Source: a virus
IMG/VR virus record: IMGVR_UViG_3300028384_000032
Coordinates: 1-28,029 of that record
DNA: 28,029 nucleotides
Strand: one strand, 5' to 3'
The position numbers were made by a program, and so were the translations under genes. The notes beneath the pieces were generated by a model that worked only from the letters and a program-made list of their open reading frames with translations, was not told where the DNA came from and searched no databases. Below, one piece after another: positions 1 through 8,516 of this stretch (position 1 is its first letter; the number at the start of each line of letters is the position of its first letter).

Positions 1-30
1 TTACAACGCTGCTTAATTAGCATAAACTTT

Positions 31-60
31 GGGGCTGGTCAAGTACTGGCCCCTTTGTGC
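31..60 (+). terminator. Terminator-like hairpin at left edge
   Basis: Bases 31-39 pair with 45-53 (nine pairs: GGGGC with GCCCC, then two G-T wobbles, then G-C and T-A) around a five-base loop, and TTTGTGCTTT follows. This fits a weak rho-independent terminator of rightward transcription. Just upstream, one frame reads Tyr-Asn-Ala-Ala-stop at 2-16 and another reads to a stop at 18-20, so a gene probably ends here, but its identity cannot be read. In T7 the analogous terminator follows the capsid gene; that parallel is only suggestive. Confidence 0.5.
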
Positions 61-80
61 TTTAACAAGAGGATAAACTC

Positions 81-518
81 ATGGCAATTACTACAGCAAT
101 GTGTAACAGCTTTAAACAGGAATTACTGCAGGGTGAGCATGATTTAGACAACCACACATTGAAGGTTGCCTTGATTAAGGATACACCTACAGGAACTTAT
201 GGTGCTGCTACAACAAACTATTCTGACGTTACAGGTAACTCAGATGAAGCTACAGGTACTAACTACACTGCAGGTGGTCAAGCACTAGATAGCCCTACTG
301 TTAGTCTTTCTGGTGGTGTGGCTTACGTTGACTTTGCAGACGAAGTATTTAGCAACTTAACTATTTCTGCTGATGGTGCTATTATCTACAACAGTAGTGT
401 TAGCAACAAAGCTATTGCAGTCTTTGACTTTGGTAGTACAGTGACATCAACATCTGGTGACTTCACTATTGTATTCCCAACCAACGACTCTTCTAGCGCA
501 GTAATAAGAATTAGTTAA
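81..518 (+). CDS. Small phage structural protein, function unknown
   Basis: A 145-residue Thr/Ser/Gly-rich protein. It opens with MAITTAMCNSFKQELLQG and ends in a beta-rich region with a FDFG stretch and a FTIVFPTNDSSSAVIRIS tail. From memory this layout matches a widespread family of uncharacterised structural proteins in marine and enteric tailed phages. No enzyme motif, signal peptide or membrane segment is visible. The ATG is preceded by AAGAGG at about eight bases, a good ribosome site. The giant fibre starts 16 bases downstream, so a virion surface or fibre-base role is plausible. I infer the structural role from family resemblance and position only. Confidence 0.7.
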   Translation: MAITTAMCNSFKQELLQGEHDLDNHTLKVALIKDTPTGTYGAATTNYSDVTGNSDEATGTNYTAGGQALDSPTVSLSGGVAYVDFADEVFSNLTISADGAIIYNSSVSNKAIAVFDFGSTVTSTSGDFTIVFPTNDSSSAVIRIS

Positions 519-534
519 ACCCAAGGTATAAGCA

Positions 535-3500
535 ATGGCATTAATTATTAAGGATCGTGTCAAGGAGATCACGACTACTACAGGTACAGGTGCTGTATCT
601 CTAGCAGGAGCCTCTGCGACATTCGACACATTTCAAAGTGTCATGTCAAATGGTGACACAACCTTTTATGCCATTGTGCATACCGCTTCAGGTACAGACG
701 AATGGGAAGTAGGACTAGGTACGTGGAACACAGGTAATACCCTGACACGTACAACTGTCTACGCTGGCTCAAATGGTACTTCTGCTGTTAACTTCAGCAG
801 TGGTAACAAAGACATATTTATGACATACCCTGCAAGCAAAGCTGCTGTAGCAGGTGAGGATGTCACGTTTGCAGACGTTACTGCAACAGATATTACAGCC
901 ACAGGTACGGTAACCCTATCAGGCGATCCGACTTCGGCATTACACGCCGCAAGTAAAGAGTACGTGGACACGATTGCTGCTGCAGGTATTCACTACCACA
1001 CACCTGTACGTGTTGAAGCACCAAGCAACCTAAACGCTACGTATGACAATGGTTCATCAGGCGTAGGTGCTACACTTACTAACGCAGGTACACAGGCTGC
1101 ACTAGTTATCGATGGCGTTACGCTGTCTACTAGTGATCGTGTACTTGTGTATAACCAAACTAACGCAGCACATAATGGTATCTATACTGTAACTAACACA
1201 GGTTCAGCTTCTACTAACTGGGTACTTACTCGTGCCACAGACGCAGATAGCTATGGTGCCTCTGACCCAGATGCTATGGGTGAAGGTGATGCATACTTCG
1301 TTAAAGAAGGTGACACAGGTGCTGGTGAACTATATGTGATGAACACAGCAGGTACTATTACCTTTGGTACTACTAACATCACATTCACAGTTATTGCTGA
1401 GACAGCCGTATATAGTGCTGGTACAGGTCTTACTCTAACTGGTACTACATTCTCTACTAACCAAGACATTAGCACATCAGCAAGCCCTACATTCAATAAC
1501 ATCACAGTTACAGGTACAGTAGATGGGCGTGATGTAGCTACAGACGGTAGTAAGCTAGATGGCATTGAAGCAGGTGCTACTGCTGATCAGACTGCTGCTG
1601 AGATTAAGACAGCTTATGAAAGTAACTCTGACACTAACGCATTTACTGATGCTGAACAGACTAAACTATCTGGCATAGAGACAGGTGCTACAGGTGACCA
1701 GACTGCATCAGAGATACTTACAGCTATCAAGACAGTAGATGGGGCAGCATCTGGCCTTGACGCAGACTTATTGGATGGACAACAGGGTAGCTACTACCTT
1801 AACACAGGTACTACATTCAGTGGTGACGTAAGTGGTACTTACAACAACATAGTCGTAGCTAATGATAGCCACACTCACGATGGTCGTTACTACACAGAGA
1901 CAGAAGCGGATAGTCGCTTTGTGAATGTCACTGGCGATACTATGAGTGGTACTCTTACACTCGCTTCTGGTGGTTTCGCAGATCAACTTACCGTTAATCG
2001 CAGTGATGGTGATTTCTATTCTGTTATTAAGTACACCAATACTGCTGGTGAACTGGGGCGTATGGGCTTCACTCATACAGGGGTGTTGCATTATCGTGTA
2101 GGTGCATCTGGTACTAACCAAAACATATTCCACGATGGCTACCACCCTAATGCAGACAAATGGACTACAGCTAGAACGTTGTCACTCTCTGGTGATGCAT
2201 CTGGTTCTGTCTCTTGGGATGGCTCTGCTAATGCTACACTGAGTGTGAGCGTTGGGGATGCTGACACTGTTGATAGTTTACATGCAAGCAGTTTCTTACG
2301 TAGTGATGCTAATGATACTTACACAGGTGTTATAACAGGCAACCAGCTACATTTAGGTGGAAGCCAAATTACTTCATCATCTGCCAAACTACAGGTAAAC
2401 GGCTTTCAACGAACAGGTACGATCTACTTACATGAAGGTTCAACAGCAGGTGCTACCAACTACGCTCTGGAAACAGTAGGTTCAGAATTAAGGTGGAACA
2501 GTAGCAAGATATGGACTGCCGCTAACGATGGCTCTGGTTCTGGCCTAGATGCTGATACAACTGATGGCTATCAGGCAAGTGAAAGCAATACGGGAAGCAC
2601 TTTAGCTGCGAGAAACAGTAGTGGCGATCTTTATATGAGGTATGGCGTTAGTTCGTATCTGAACATGACGCATGGGTCAGCTACTCGTAATTCTGATACA
2701 GTGTTTTACTCATCCACAGACAACTACATTCGCAAAAACAATGCGACAGGGTTTAAAACATCATTAGGCTTAAACTCTACGGATAGTCCATCATTCGCAG
2801 GATTAAACATCACCGGCAATGTAACTGTATCAGGCTCCCTCACAACAGCAGGGCCAGATGGCGGTGCTTTTGTTGGTACGTGGAATGGCAATAGCGGCTT
2901 CGCTATGTTTGGCACTGCTAATATGACAGGCTCAGAATACGCCGTAATTAGCGATGGGACAAGTACCTACATTAGTGGCGGTTCTGGCGGTAGTGCAACA
3001 ATACGTGGAGGCAGTAATGACAGTGACCCACAAATTGAAGTTACTACTAGCGACATACAATTCCGTAGGGTAACGACGACTGGGCCAGATAATGTTTACG
3101 TCAGATTTATAGATACATCAACAGAACATGGTGTTATTGGTACAAGTTACAATGATGATCTGTTTATCGCATCTACTGGCAAGATGGGGATGCGTTTTGG
3201 TTCTGATGCTGTTGGCTTTAGTAACGACACAGGTACAATTGTCAATAACACCTATGATTTGGGCTACAGCTCATACCAAATAAGACGGGGTTATTTCGGC
3301 ACTGATGTACGTGCACCTATCTTTTACGATAGTAACAACACTTCTTACTATGCTGACCCTGCTGGTAACTCACGTACTAACACAGAGCATACTAACTACC
3401 TTGGTCTAGGTACTGCAGCTAATACGTCAGGTGGCTACCGTCTAAACATGGGCGGCAGCATTGATATGAATGCTAATACTATTGACTACGTTAGCCAGCT

Positions 3501-4890
3501 TCACTTTAATGATAACGTCAGGTTCTACGATGATGGCAATGACAGCTACCTGAACTTCAAGTACGGTGACACTGGCGTAGGTGGCATTAGGTTTTACGAT
3601 GGGGATACCAGCCAGCAAGGCTATATTTATGCTGATGGTGGTGGAACTTTTGGTTTATTATCTTCTGATGGGACTTGGGCAGTACAAACTACAAATGCTA
3701 AAACTACTATCCATCATCGTCTTGATACTCCTATCATATATGATAGTAACGATACTGCTTATTACGTTGATCCTAGCAGTACATCTAACATCTATAAACT
3801 ACAGACCGCAAACCAAGTCGTTATTGGCGGTACGTTCGCTAACAACAGCTATGGTGCAGTAAGTAGTACACGTTTGACGTTTGGCGGGGGAGCGCAAATA
3901 AACGACTACTTTATAGGTACTAACCTAGAAGACTATGGAGGCAACTACACCAAGCTAGATTTACGTTGGCACACTGGTATCCGTATGGGTGCGCAGGCGC
4001 AATATGGCGGTATTCGTTTCTTTAACAATGAAGATTTGGGCTCTGTTTTGTTTTCTATTGGCAAAGGGGACGCACACACCAGAGTTGAAAGCGGTTTTCT
4101 CTATGCGCAGCGTATGTACGACATAAACAACTCATCTTACTACGTTGATCCTGCAAGTACCTCTAATATGAGTAGGGTTCAGGCAGCAGACTGGTTCTAT
4201 GCTTCTGGGAATAAAGGACTATACTTCAGCAGTTGGGGCGGCGGCTTCTATATGGAAGACAGTACATGGGTGCGTGTCTATAATGGTAAATCCTTCTACC
4301 AAGCAAGTGGCACACTTCGTTGTGATGGCGATATTCGTGCACCTATCTTTTATGATCAAAGCGACACAGCTTACTACGTTAATCCTGCAAGCACATCACG
4401 CTTGAACGCAATAGACTTTGGCGATAGTAGCCCAACACTACAACAAAGCGGTCATTATCTGAGGATAACAGGTACTAATGGTTATATTGATATTGGGCAA
4501 GGTAACACTTCTTATTCACACTTTTACACAGACAGAGGCCAATATTACTTTAATGTAGGTTTGACGGTGGATGGCTATGGCATCCGCATGTACGACACTG
4601 CTGCTGATGTTCGTTCATATATTTTCTACGATCAGGGTGATACTGCTTACTACGTTAATCCTAACGGCACATCTGTATTGAACAACCTAACGATTAACGG
4701 AACGGTTACAGGCATCTCTGCAGGTGCTAGTGGTGGTGGCTCAGATGAGATATTCTGGGAGAATGGACAAAATGTTACATCCAACTACACTATTACAAAT
4801 GGTAAAAACGCAATGAGCGCAGGGCCAATTACAGTCAACAGCGGTGTCACTGTAACGGTTGGCGATGGCGAAACATGGACGGTGGTATAA
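535..4890 (+). CDS. Giant tail fibre protein (1451 aa)
   Basis: This should form an elongated trimeric receptor-binding fibre. Residues 1-100 are a widespread virion-anchoring domain (MALIIKDRVKE start; VGLGTWN and IFMTYPASKA motifs). The next part has an HAASKEYVDTI segment and a long beta-rich stretch from about residue 153 (GIHYHTPVRVE). At about residues 325-425 come repeats of the type DGSKLDGIEAGATADQT and EQTKLSGIETGATGDQT. The distal half carries five copies of a YD..DTAYYV(D/N)P motif. The tail ends GGSDEIFWEN ... GETWTVV, a common fibre end. No C-terminal intramolecular chaperone domain is recognisable, which fits the chaperone-like genes downstream. The start has AAGG eight bases upstream. 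A fibre role is secure; the receptor is unknown. Confidence 0.9.
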   Translation: MALIIKDRVKEITTTTGTGAVSLAGASATFDTFQSVMSNGDTTFYAIVHTASGTDEWEVGLGTWNTGNTLTRTTVYAGSNGTSAVNFSSGNKDIFMTYPASKAAVAGEDVTFADVTATDITATGTVTLSGDPTSALHAASKEYVDTIAAAGIHYHTPVRVEAPSNLNATYDNGSSGVGATLTNAGTQAALVIDGVTLSTSDRVLVYNQTNAAHNGIYTVTNTGSASTNWVLTRATDADSYGASDPDAMGEGDAYFVKEGDTGAGELYVMNTAGTITFGTTNITFTVIAETAVYSAGTGLTLTGTTFSTNQDISTSASPTFNNITVTGTVDGRDVATDGSKLDGIEAGATADQTAAEIKTAYESNSDTNAFTDAEQTKLSGIETGATGDQTASEILTAIKTVDGAASGLDADLLDGQQGSYYLNTGTTFSGDVSGTYNNIVVANDSHTHDGRYYTETEADSRFVNVTGDTMSGTLTLASGGFADQLTVNRSDGDFYSVIKYTNTAGELGRMGFTHTGVLHYRVGASGTNQNIFHDGYHPNADKWTTARTLSLSGDASGSVSWDGSANATLSVSVGDADTVDSLHASSFLRSDANDTYTGVITGNQLHLGGSQITSSSAKLQVNGFQRTGTIYLHEGSTAGATNYALETVGSELRWNSSKIWTAANDGSGSGLDADTTDGYQASESNTGSTLAARNSSGDLYMRYGVSSYLNMTHGSATRNSDTVFYSSTDNYIRKNNATGFKTSLGLNSTDSPSFAGLNITGNVTVSGSLTTAGPDGGAFVGTWNGNSGFAMFGTANMTGSEYAVISDGTSTYISGGSGGSATIRGGSNDSDPQIEVTTSDIQFRRVTTTGPDNVYVRFIDTSTEHGVIGTSYNDDLFIASTGKMGMRFGSDAVGFSNDTGTIVNNTYDLGYSSYQIRRGYFGTDVRAPIFYDSNNTSYYADPAGNSRTNTEHTNYLGLGTAANTSGGYRLNMGGSIDMNANTIDYVSQLHFNDNVRFYDDGNDSYLNFKYGDTGVGGIRFYDGDTSQQGYIYADGGGTFGLLSSDGTWAVQTTNAKTTIHHRLDTPIIYDSNDTAYYVDPSSTSNIYKLQTANQVVIGGTFANNSYGAVSSTRLTFGGGAQINDYFIGTNLEDYGGNYTKLDLRWHTGIRMGAQAQYGGIRFFNNEDLGSVLFSIGKGDAHTRVESGFLYAQRMYDINNSSYYVDPASTSNMSRVQAADWFYASGNKGLYFSSWGGGFYMEDSTWVRVYNGKSFYQASGTLRCDGDIRAPIFYDQSDTAYYVNPASTSRLNAIDFGDSSPTLQQSGHYLRITGTNGYIDIGQGNTSYSHFYTDRGQYYFNVGLTVDGYGIRMYDTAADVRSYIFYDQGDTAYYVNPNGTSVLNNLTINGTVTGISAGASGGGSDEIFWENGQNVTSNYTITNGKNAMSAGPITVNSGVTVTVGDGETWTVV
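3313..4674 (+). repeat. Five spaced YD..DTAYYV(D/N)P repeats in the fibre gene
   Basis: Degenerate units of about 19-21 codons lie at 3313-3372, 3727-3789, 4111-4167, 4339-4401 and 4621-4674. Each encodes a variant of (A)PIFYDxxDTAYYVDPASTS. The units are separated by roughly 70-120 unique codons, which probably form separate fibre domains. The protein-level conservation exceeds the DNA-level conservation, so these look like old structural modules rather than recent tandem duplications. Confidence 0.85.
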
Positions 4891-5265
4891 ATGAGTACGC
4901 TTAAAGTAAACGATATTCAGGAAGCGACATCGGGTGGCGGTAAAATATTCCCAGCTAGAGTTTGGTTGAACTTTAACGGATCAGGCACAATAGCAATTCG
5001 TGATGATGATAATGTAAGCAGCCTTGTTGATCGTACTACAGGTCAATACACGGTAAACTTTACGAGTGCGATGCCTGTCACGCACTACTGTACGGCTGAC
5101 AGCTCGGCATACACTTATCAGAGTACAACCATCCTACCGTATTCTCGTGCAGCGTCTAATCCAAATACAACAACACAGTGTTATATGGCGAATGGGAACG
5201 AATATGAAGGTACTACGGTTTACCAAGACTACCCGTATATGAGCCTTGTGGCGTTTGGACAATAA
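4891..5265 (+). CDS. Fibre-tip-like protein, copy 1
   Basis: A 124-residue protein beginning MSTLKVNDIQEATSGG, then a core (PARVWLNFNGSGTIAIRDD ... VSSLVDRTTGQYTVNFTSAMP) typical of the distal modules of marine phage tail fibres. It begins immediately after the fibre stop codon with no gap. The N-terminal MST(L/I)KV(N/D) and core KxWxxFNGSG are shared with the gene at 5656, so the two are paralogues. The partner gene at 5267 starts two bases after this one stops. Likely an accessory adhesin or exchangeable fibre tip; no receptor can be inferred. Confidence 0.7.
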   Translation: MSTLKVNDIQEATSGGGKIFPARVWLNFNGSGTIAIRDDDNVSSLVDRTTGQYTVNFTSAMPVTHYCTADSSAYTYQSTTILPYSRAASNPNTTTQCYMANGNEYEGTTVYQDYPYMSLVAFGQ

Positions 5266-5266
5266 C

Positions 5267-5659
5267 ATGACCCAGTACCGTGTAATATTCGATGACCCAG
5301 ATGCACTAGATGAACCCACGAAAGTGTTAGTACCTAGTGACCGCTGGATGAAAGAAGCGATGGAGGGCAACTTGCCCCCTATCAGCGTCTATTGGGAACT
5401 CCAAGATGACGAACAGCAAGCTATTTCAGAAGGTCGCCACGATAAGTTTCAACATGACCCAGAGAAATACGAGCGTCAATTCACAGCCCCACGCATTGGG
5501 CCACTGACTGAGCAAGAAGCATTAGAGTATCTTATTATGAAAGACTTGCCACGCAAATGCTGGGCAGAACAACACAACCGTCCAATGTTTAAAATAGTAA
5601 CAGTCGATCAAGTTCCATCTGACAGGACGTTTAGGAATGCATGGGAGATGGCAGCATGA
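5267..5659 (+). CDS. Tail-fibre-assembly-chaperone-like protein, copy 1
   Basis: A 130-residue, mostly hydrophilic protein. Residues 116-126 read VPSDRTFRNAW, a motif shared with the gene at 6022 and common at the end of small genes that follow phage fibre genes. Residues 75-115 are predicted mixed helix/strand. I chose the ATG at 5267 over the in-frame TTG at 5246 because the TTG lies inside the preceding gene and would add only seven unrelated residues. Its stop overlaps the next start (ATGA at 5656). Position right after a fibre-tip gene supports a folding or assembly helper; direct evidence is lacking. Confidence 0.6.
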   Translation: MTQYRVIFDDPDALDEPTKVLVPSDRWMKEAMEGNLPPISVYWELQDDEQQAISEGRHDKFQHDPEKYERQFTAPRIGPLTEQEALEYLIMKDLPRKCWAEQHNRPMFKIVTVDQVPSDRTFRNAWEMAA

Positions 5660-6009
5660 GTACAATCAAAGTAGACAACCTGCAAACCTCTGGTGGTGTC
5701 GATATGTACACCTTAAAAGCGTGGGTTCACTTCAACGGTAGTGGGTCAATCACAATCGGTGCAGATGGTAATATCTCAAGCATAACAGATAATGGCACAG
5801 GTTATTACACCATGAACTTTACCTCATCTTTCAGTGACGCAAACTATGCATTGGCGGGGTGGGCAAAAGACAGCAACAATGGCGGCAACATCACAATCGT
5901 GGGAGCCTTGTCGGGGCATACACTGACATCATCAGCTTGCCCCATTTACACAAGGGAAACCTCTGCGCAATGTGACCCCGCAGATGCTTCGGTTCTTTGG
6001 ACTAGATAA
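5656..6009 (+). CDS. Fibre-tip-like protein, copy 2
   Basis: A 117-residue paralogue of the gene at 4891. It starts MSTIKVDNLQTSGGV and carries the core KAWVHFNGSGSITIGADG ... ISSITDNGTGYYTMNFTSSF. The second half differs (three cysteines, WAKDSNNGG segment), so the distal, presumably receptor-facing part has diverged while the N-terminal part is kept. I chose the ATG at 5656, overlapping the previous stop, rather than the in-frame ATG at 5641 inside the previous gene. A second chaperone-like gene follows 12 bases later. Confidence 0.7.
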   Translation: MSTIKVDNLQTSGGVDMYTLKAWVHFNGSGSITIGADGNISSITDNGTGYYTMNFTSSFSDANYALAGWAKDSNNGGNITIVGALSGHTLTSSACPIYTRETSAQCDPADASVLWTR

Positions 6010-6021
6010 AAGGATAATGCA

Positions 6022-6384
6022 ATGACAACATTTATTAAAATAGGCGCAATGTCCTACAACGCAGCAGACTATACATATCCTGCTGAAAGAACATTCCGTG
6101 ACGCATGGACAGCAGGGGCTAACCCTGAAGATGGCGTGATCAGTGTCAACATGGAGAAGGCAAAAGACATCTGGCGTGACAAGATACGTTTAGCCCGTGA
6201 GCCTGAACTAGAAAAGCTAGACACTGCGTTCATGAAGGCACAGGAAACAGGTGCAGACACTACAGCAATCGTAGCGCAGAAACAGGTTCTACGAGATGCA
6301 CCAGCACATGCAGACATTGATGCTGCAACAACGCCTGATGAACTAAAGGCAGTGCAGCCCATCCCTAACGTGACGGTCGAATGA
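6022..6384 (+). CDS. Tail-fibre-assembly-chaperone-like protein, copy 2
   Basis: A 120-residue protein. Residues 19-29 read YPAERTFRDAW, matching the end of the gene at 5267. A helical region follows (VNMEKAKDIWRDKIRLARE at 42-60, then LEKLDTAFMKAQETGAD and QVLRDAPA). This arrangement, strand plus (D/E)R.FR.AW and a long helix with DAP(A), is common in small proteins next to tail fibres of alphaproteobacterial phages. AAGGAT lies seven bases before the ATG. Likely a fibre-associated assembly factor; function inferred from context. Confidence 0.6.
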   Translation: MTTFIKIGAMSYNAADYTYPAERTFRDAWTAGANPEDGVISVNMEKAKDIWRDKIRLAREPELEKLDTAFMKAQETGADTTAIVAQKQVLRDAPAHADIDAATTPDELKAVQPIPNVTVE

Positions 6385-6385
6385 T

Positions 6386-6688
6386 ATGGTCAGTAATATA
6401 CGAGGCAGTGATAACTTTGACACCAGCGATGTGACAGGTTTTGGCATATCGGGTTGGGGTTCAACTAGATCAACAGGCACAAATTACACAAACAGCAAAA
6501 GCCACCCAATCATGGTGATTGTGTCTTTCAATATGTCATCTGGTATTTCCATAAACATTGATGGAACTTCATTCAGTACACATTCATATGCGAACTTTGC
6601 TAGTGTAACTTTCTTAGTACCAGCAGGCTCTTATTACAACGTATCGAACCCATACGGCAGTCAATATTATCTAAGGGAACTGGACTGA
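6386..6688 (+). CDS. Fibre-tip-like protein, third module
   Basis: A 100-residue Ser/Gly/Asn-rich protein, predicted all-beta. It has TGTNYTNSKSHPIMVIVSFN, then INIDGTSFS and VTFLVPAGSYYNVSNP. The N(T/S)...PI.V.V ... VPAGS.Y pattern recurs in the C-terminal tip domains of many tail fibres. It is not obviously homologous to the modules at 4891 and 5656 but sits at the same place relative to a chaperone-like gene. It starts one base after the previous stop and its stop overlaps the next start at 6688. Confidence 0.6.
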   Translation: MVSNIRGSDNFDTSDVTGFGISGWGSTRSTGTNYTNSKSHPIMVIVSFNMSSGISINIDGTSFSTHSYANFASVTFLVPAGSYYNVSNPYGSQYYLRELD

Positions 6689-7014
6689 TGGATTACTATA
6701 AAGACGCAGATAATCAGGTTTGGGCTTACGAAGAGGGACAGCCGATTAGAGAGGGCTTAACACCCATAGATAATGCTGAACGTGACACATTGCTTGCACA
6801 GCGACAGGAAGCAGATAGACAAGCCTTTATCGATAGTCTTGTCACAGAGGAACTTGTCAAACAACACCGTGACATCCTCCTCATGCAGACAGATTGGTGG
6901 GCTGTAGCTGACCGTACAATGACACAGGAACAGCGTGATTATCGTCAAGCACTACGAGATATTACAGATCAGTCTGGCTATCCCACAAATGTAACGTGGC
7001 CCACAAAGCCATAA
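6688..7014 (+). CDS. Phage tail assembly chaperone family protein
   Basis: A 108-residue protein with a clear C-terminal motif at residues 64-93: LLMQTDWWAVADRTMTQEQ followed by YRQALRDIT, then YPTNVTWPTKP. This matches, from memory, the family called phage tail assembly chaperone (Phage_tail_APC), whose hallmarks are (T)DW, YRQALRD and a terminal WP. The N-terminal part resembles the short DYYKD...YE elements found before this motif. It overlaps the preceding fibre-tip gene by one base. Likely helps fold or attach a fibre. Confidence 0.75.
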   Translation: MDYYKDADNQVWAYEEGQPIREGLTPIDNAERDTLLAQRQEADRQAFIDSLVTEELVKQHRDILLMQTDWWAVADRTMTQEQRDYRQALRDITDQSGYPTNVTWPTKP

Positions 7015-7042
7015 CTTAAGCCAATAACGATAGGAGATCAAA

Positions 7043-7396
7043 ATGGCATTAACACTTTCATGGGAAGTAACAGGTGTAAAAACCAAAAACGAAACTAATA
7101 CAGACGGTGACACTCTTGCCGATGCAGTTGTACAAACGTACTGGAAATGCACAGGTACAGATTCAGACGGTAATGAAGGCTCATTCTCAGGTGCTACACC
7201 TTTTACTGCAGCTAACGTACCAGCAGGTTCATTCGTAGCATTTGCTGATCTAACAGAGGCAACCGTACTAGGCTGGATTCAAGCAGTTGTTGTAGACGGT
7301 TATATGGATCATGTACAAGAGCAAATCCAGAAACAGATTGACTCTGCTACAATACAAGAACCTGCACTACCTTGGGCACCACCAGCAGAAGAGTAA
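7043..7396 (+). CDS. Conserved phage protein, probably structural
   Basis: A 117-residue protein opening MALTLSWEVTGVKTKNETN, with a beta-rich body (YWKCTGTDSDGNEGSF, VPAGSFVAFADLT) and a helical end (MDHVQEQIQKQIDSA, then PALPWAPPAEE). Similar short proteins are common in the structural clusters of cyanophages and other marine phages, but I know of no assigned function. The start has AGGAG at seven bases. The 28-base gap upstream is the longest in this part of the block and holds only the ribosome site. Confidence 0.65.
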   Translation: MALTLSWEVTGVKTKNETNTDGDTLADAVVQTYWKCTGTDSDGNEGSFSGATPFTAANVPAGSFVAFADLTEATVLGWIQAVVVDGYMDHVQEQIQKQIDSATIQEPALPWAPPAEE

Positions 7397-7400
7397 ATAA

Positions 7401-8507
7401 ATGCTAGGCTTTACTAGTTTCTCACAAAATGCTTTTTCATCTACTGCATCTGCGCTTGCTGCTCTTGGCTATCTAGCTACGACATCAGCGCAGCTTGCTG
7501 CAGGTACTATAATATCTAACGGTCAAGCAGGGCCAATATTACCCGCTGCTACTGCTACCTTTACAGCCAACGCCTTTGGTGATGTAGATGCACAAGCTAC
7601 AACAGAACTAGTAAATGCCCTAGCTTCGTTTAACATAGCTACCCTAGCTGATATAGATGCTCAAGCTAATACAACTATACCAGCAGCTACAGCTAGTTTT
7701 ACTGCAGTAGCATTTGATGACGTAGATGCACAGGCTAATACAACTTTATCAGGTGCAACATCTACTTTTGCTGCATCAGCACTTGACTTTGATGCACAGG
7801 CAAGTATAACTACTTCTAATGTAGTTGCTTCTTCTAGCATTAATGACTTTACTTCTGTAACAGGTAAAGCTAATATTACACCAAGTGGTGCTACAGCTAC
7901 CTTTGCATTAGATATAGACTTCGACGCTAAAGCAAACACAAGCATAGGTGGCTCTGTTACAGCTACACTTACTGCTGCAGATGTTGAGGGTGACGGTCAA
8001 GCAAGTGGCTTCTTAAGTACTACTGCAGCGTTCCTCTCTATCTACATCACAGACTTTGCAGATGAGGATGCACAAGCTAGAGCATTCATGCCAGTGGCAG
8101 CGTCTAGCATTACAGCAAGTGACTTCGGTGACGTAGACGCTAAAGCAAATACAACCAGTGAATCTGTAATAGCAGCACTAGCAGTATCAGCATTCGATGA
8201 TGTAGATGCTAAAGCTAACACAACACCCAGCGCAGTAACAGCTACGATAGCTAACGCAGCGTTTGACGATGTAGACGCACAGGCAACAGTAGTACCACCA
8301 TCAGCACTACTAACACAAGCTGTTAACCTAGATGACCCTATTGCTGTAAGATTTGACTTCACTCCATTTAGAGATGTCTACGATAGAAATAGAATTATTT
8401 ATGTAGTATCGTATGGTGGTAGCGATACAGCACACATTAAAGAAGAAAACAGAACAGTTTATATAGAAAAAGATACACAAAACAGAACTGTGTATATTGC
8501 AGCATAA
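7401..8507 (+). CDS. Repeat-built fibrous virion protein (23-residue repeats)
   Basis: A 368-residue Ala/Thr/Asp-rich protein. After an N-terminal MLGFTSFSQNAFSST segment, the middle (about residues 50-300) consists of around ten repeats with the core D(V/I/D)DA(Q/K)A(N/T)TT, most spaced exactly 23 residues apart. The last 60 residues are different: VRFDFTPFRDVYDRNRIIYV, then two NRTVYI elements, an end found in other marine phage structural proteins. No cysteines, membrane segments or enzyme motifs are seen. It precedes the fibre-tail adaptor and head-tail adaptor, so a whisker or fibre on the neck or tail is the best guess. Confidence 0.65.
   Translation: MLGFTSFSQNAFSSTASALAALGYLATTSAQLAAGTIISNGQAGPILPAATATFTANAFGDVDAQATTELVNALASFNIATLADIDAQANTTIPAATASFTAVAFDDVDAQANTTLSGATSTFAASALDFDAQASITTSNVVASSSINDFTSVTGKANITPSGATATFALDIDFDAKANTSIGGSVTATLTAADVEGDGQASGFLSTTAAFLSIYITDFADEDAQARAFMPVAASSITASDFGDVDAKANTTSESVIAALAVSAFDDVDAKANTTPSAVTATIANAAFDDVDAQATVVPPSALLTQAVNLDDPIAVRFDFTPFRDVYDRNRIIYVVSYGGSDTAHIKEENRTVYIEKDTQNRTVYIAA
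7581..8290 (+). repeat. 69-bp coding repeats (23-codon period)
   Basis: Copies of a core like GATGTAGATGCACAAGCTAA recur. The conserved GAYGC(A/T) element lies at about 7587, 7656, 7725, 7791, and again at 8136, 8205 and 8274, with period 69 (one step of 66). Intervening copies near 7923, 7990 and 8066 are more diverged. Third positions vary between copies, so selection acts on the protein period. Confidence 0.85.
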
Positions 8508-8516
8508 GGACTAGAC

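Noticed and set aside
5246-5266. TTG start for the first chaperone-like gene
   Set aside because: It lies inside the preceding gene; the ATG at 5267 directly follows that gene's stop and keeps all conserved residues.
7581-8290. The 69-bp repeats as a CRISPR-like or regulatory array
   Set aside because: They stay in one reading frame, vary at third positions and lie within an intact gene, so they are protein repeats.
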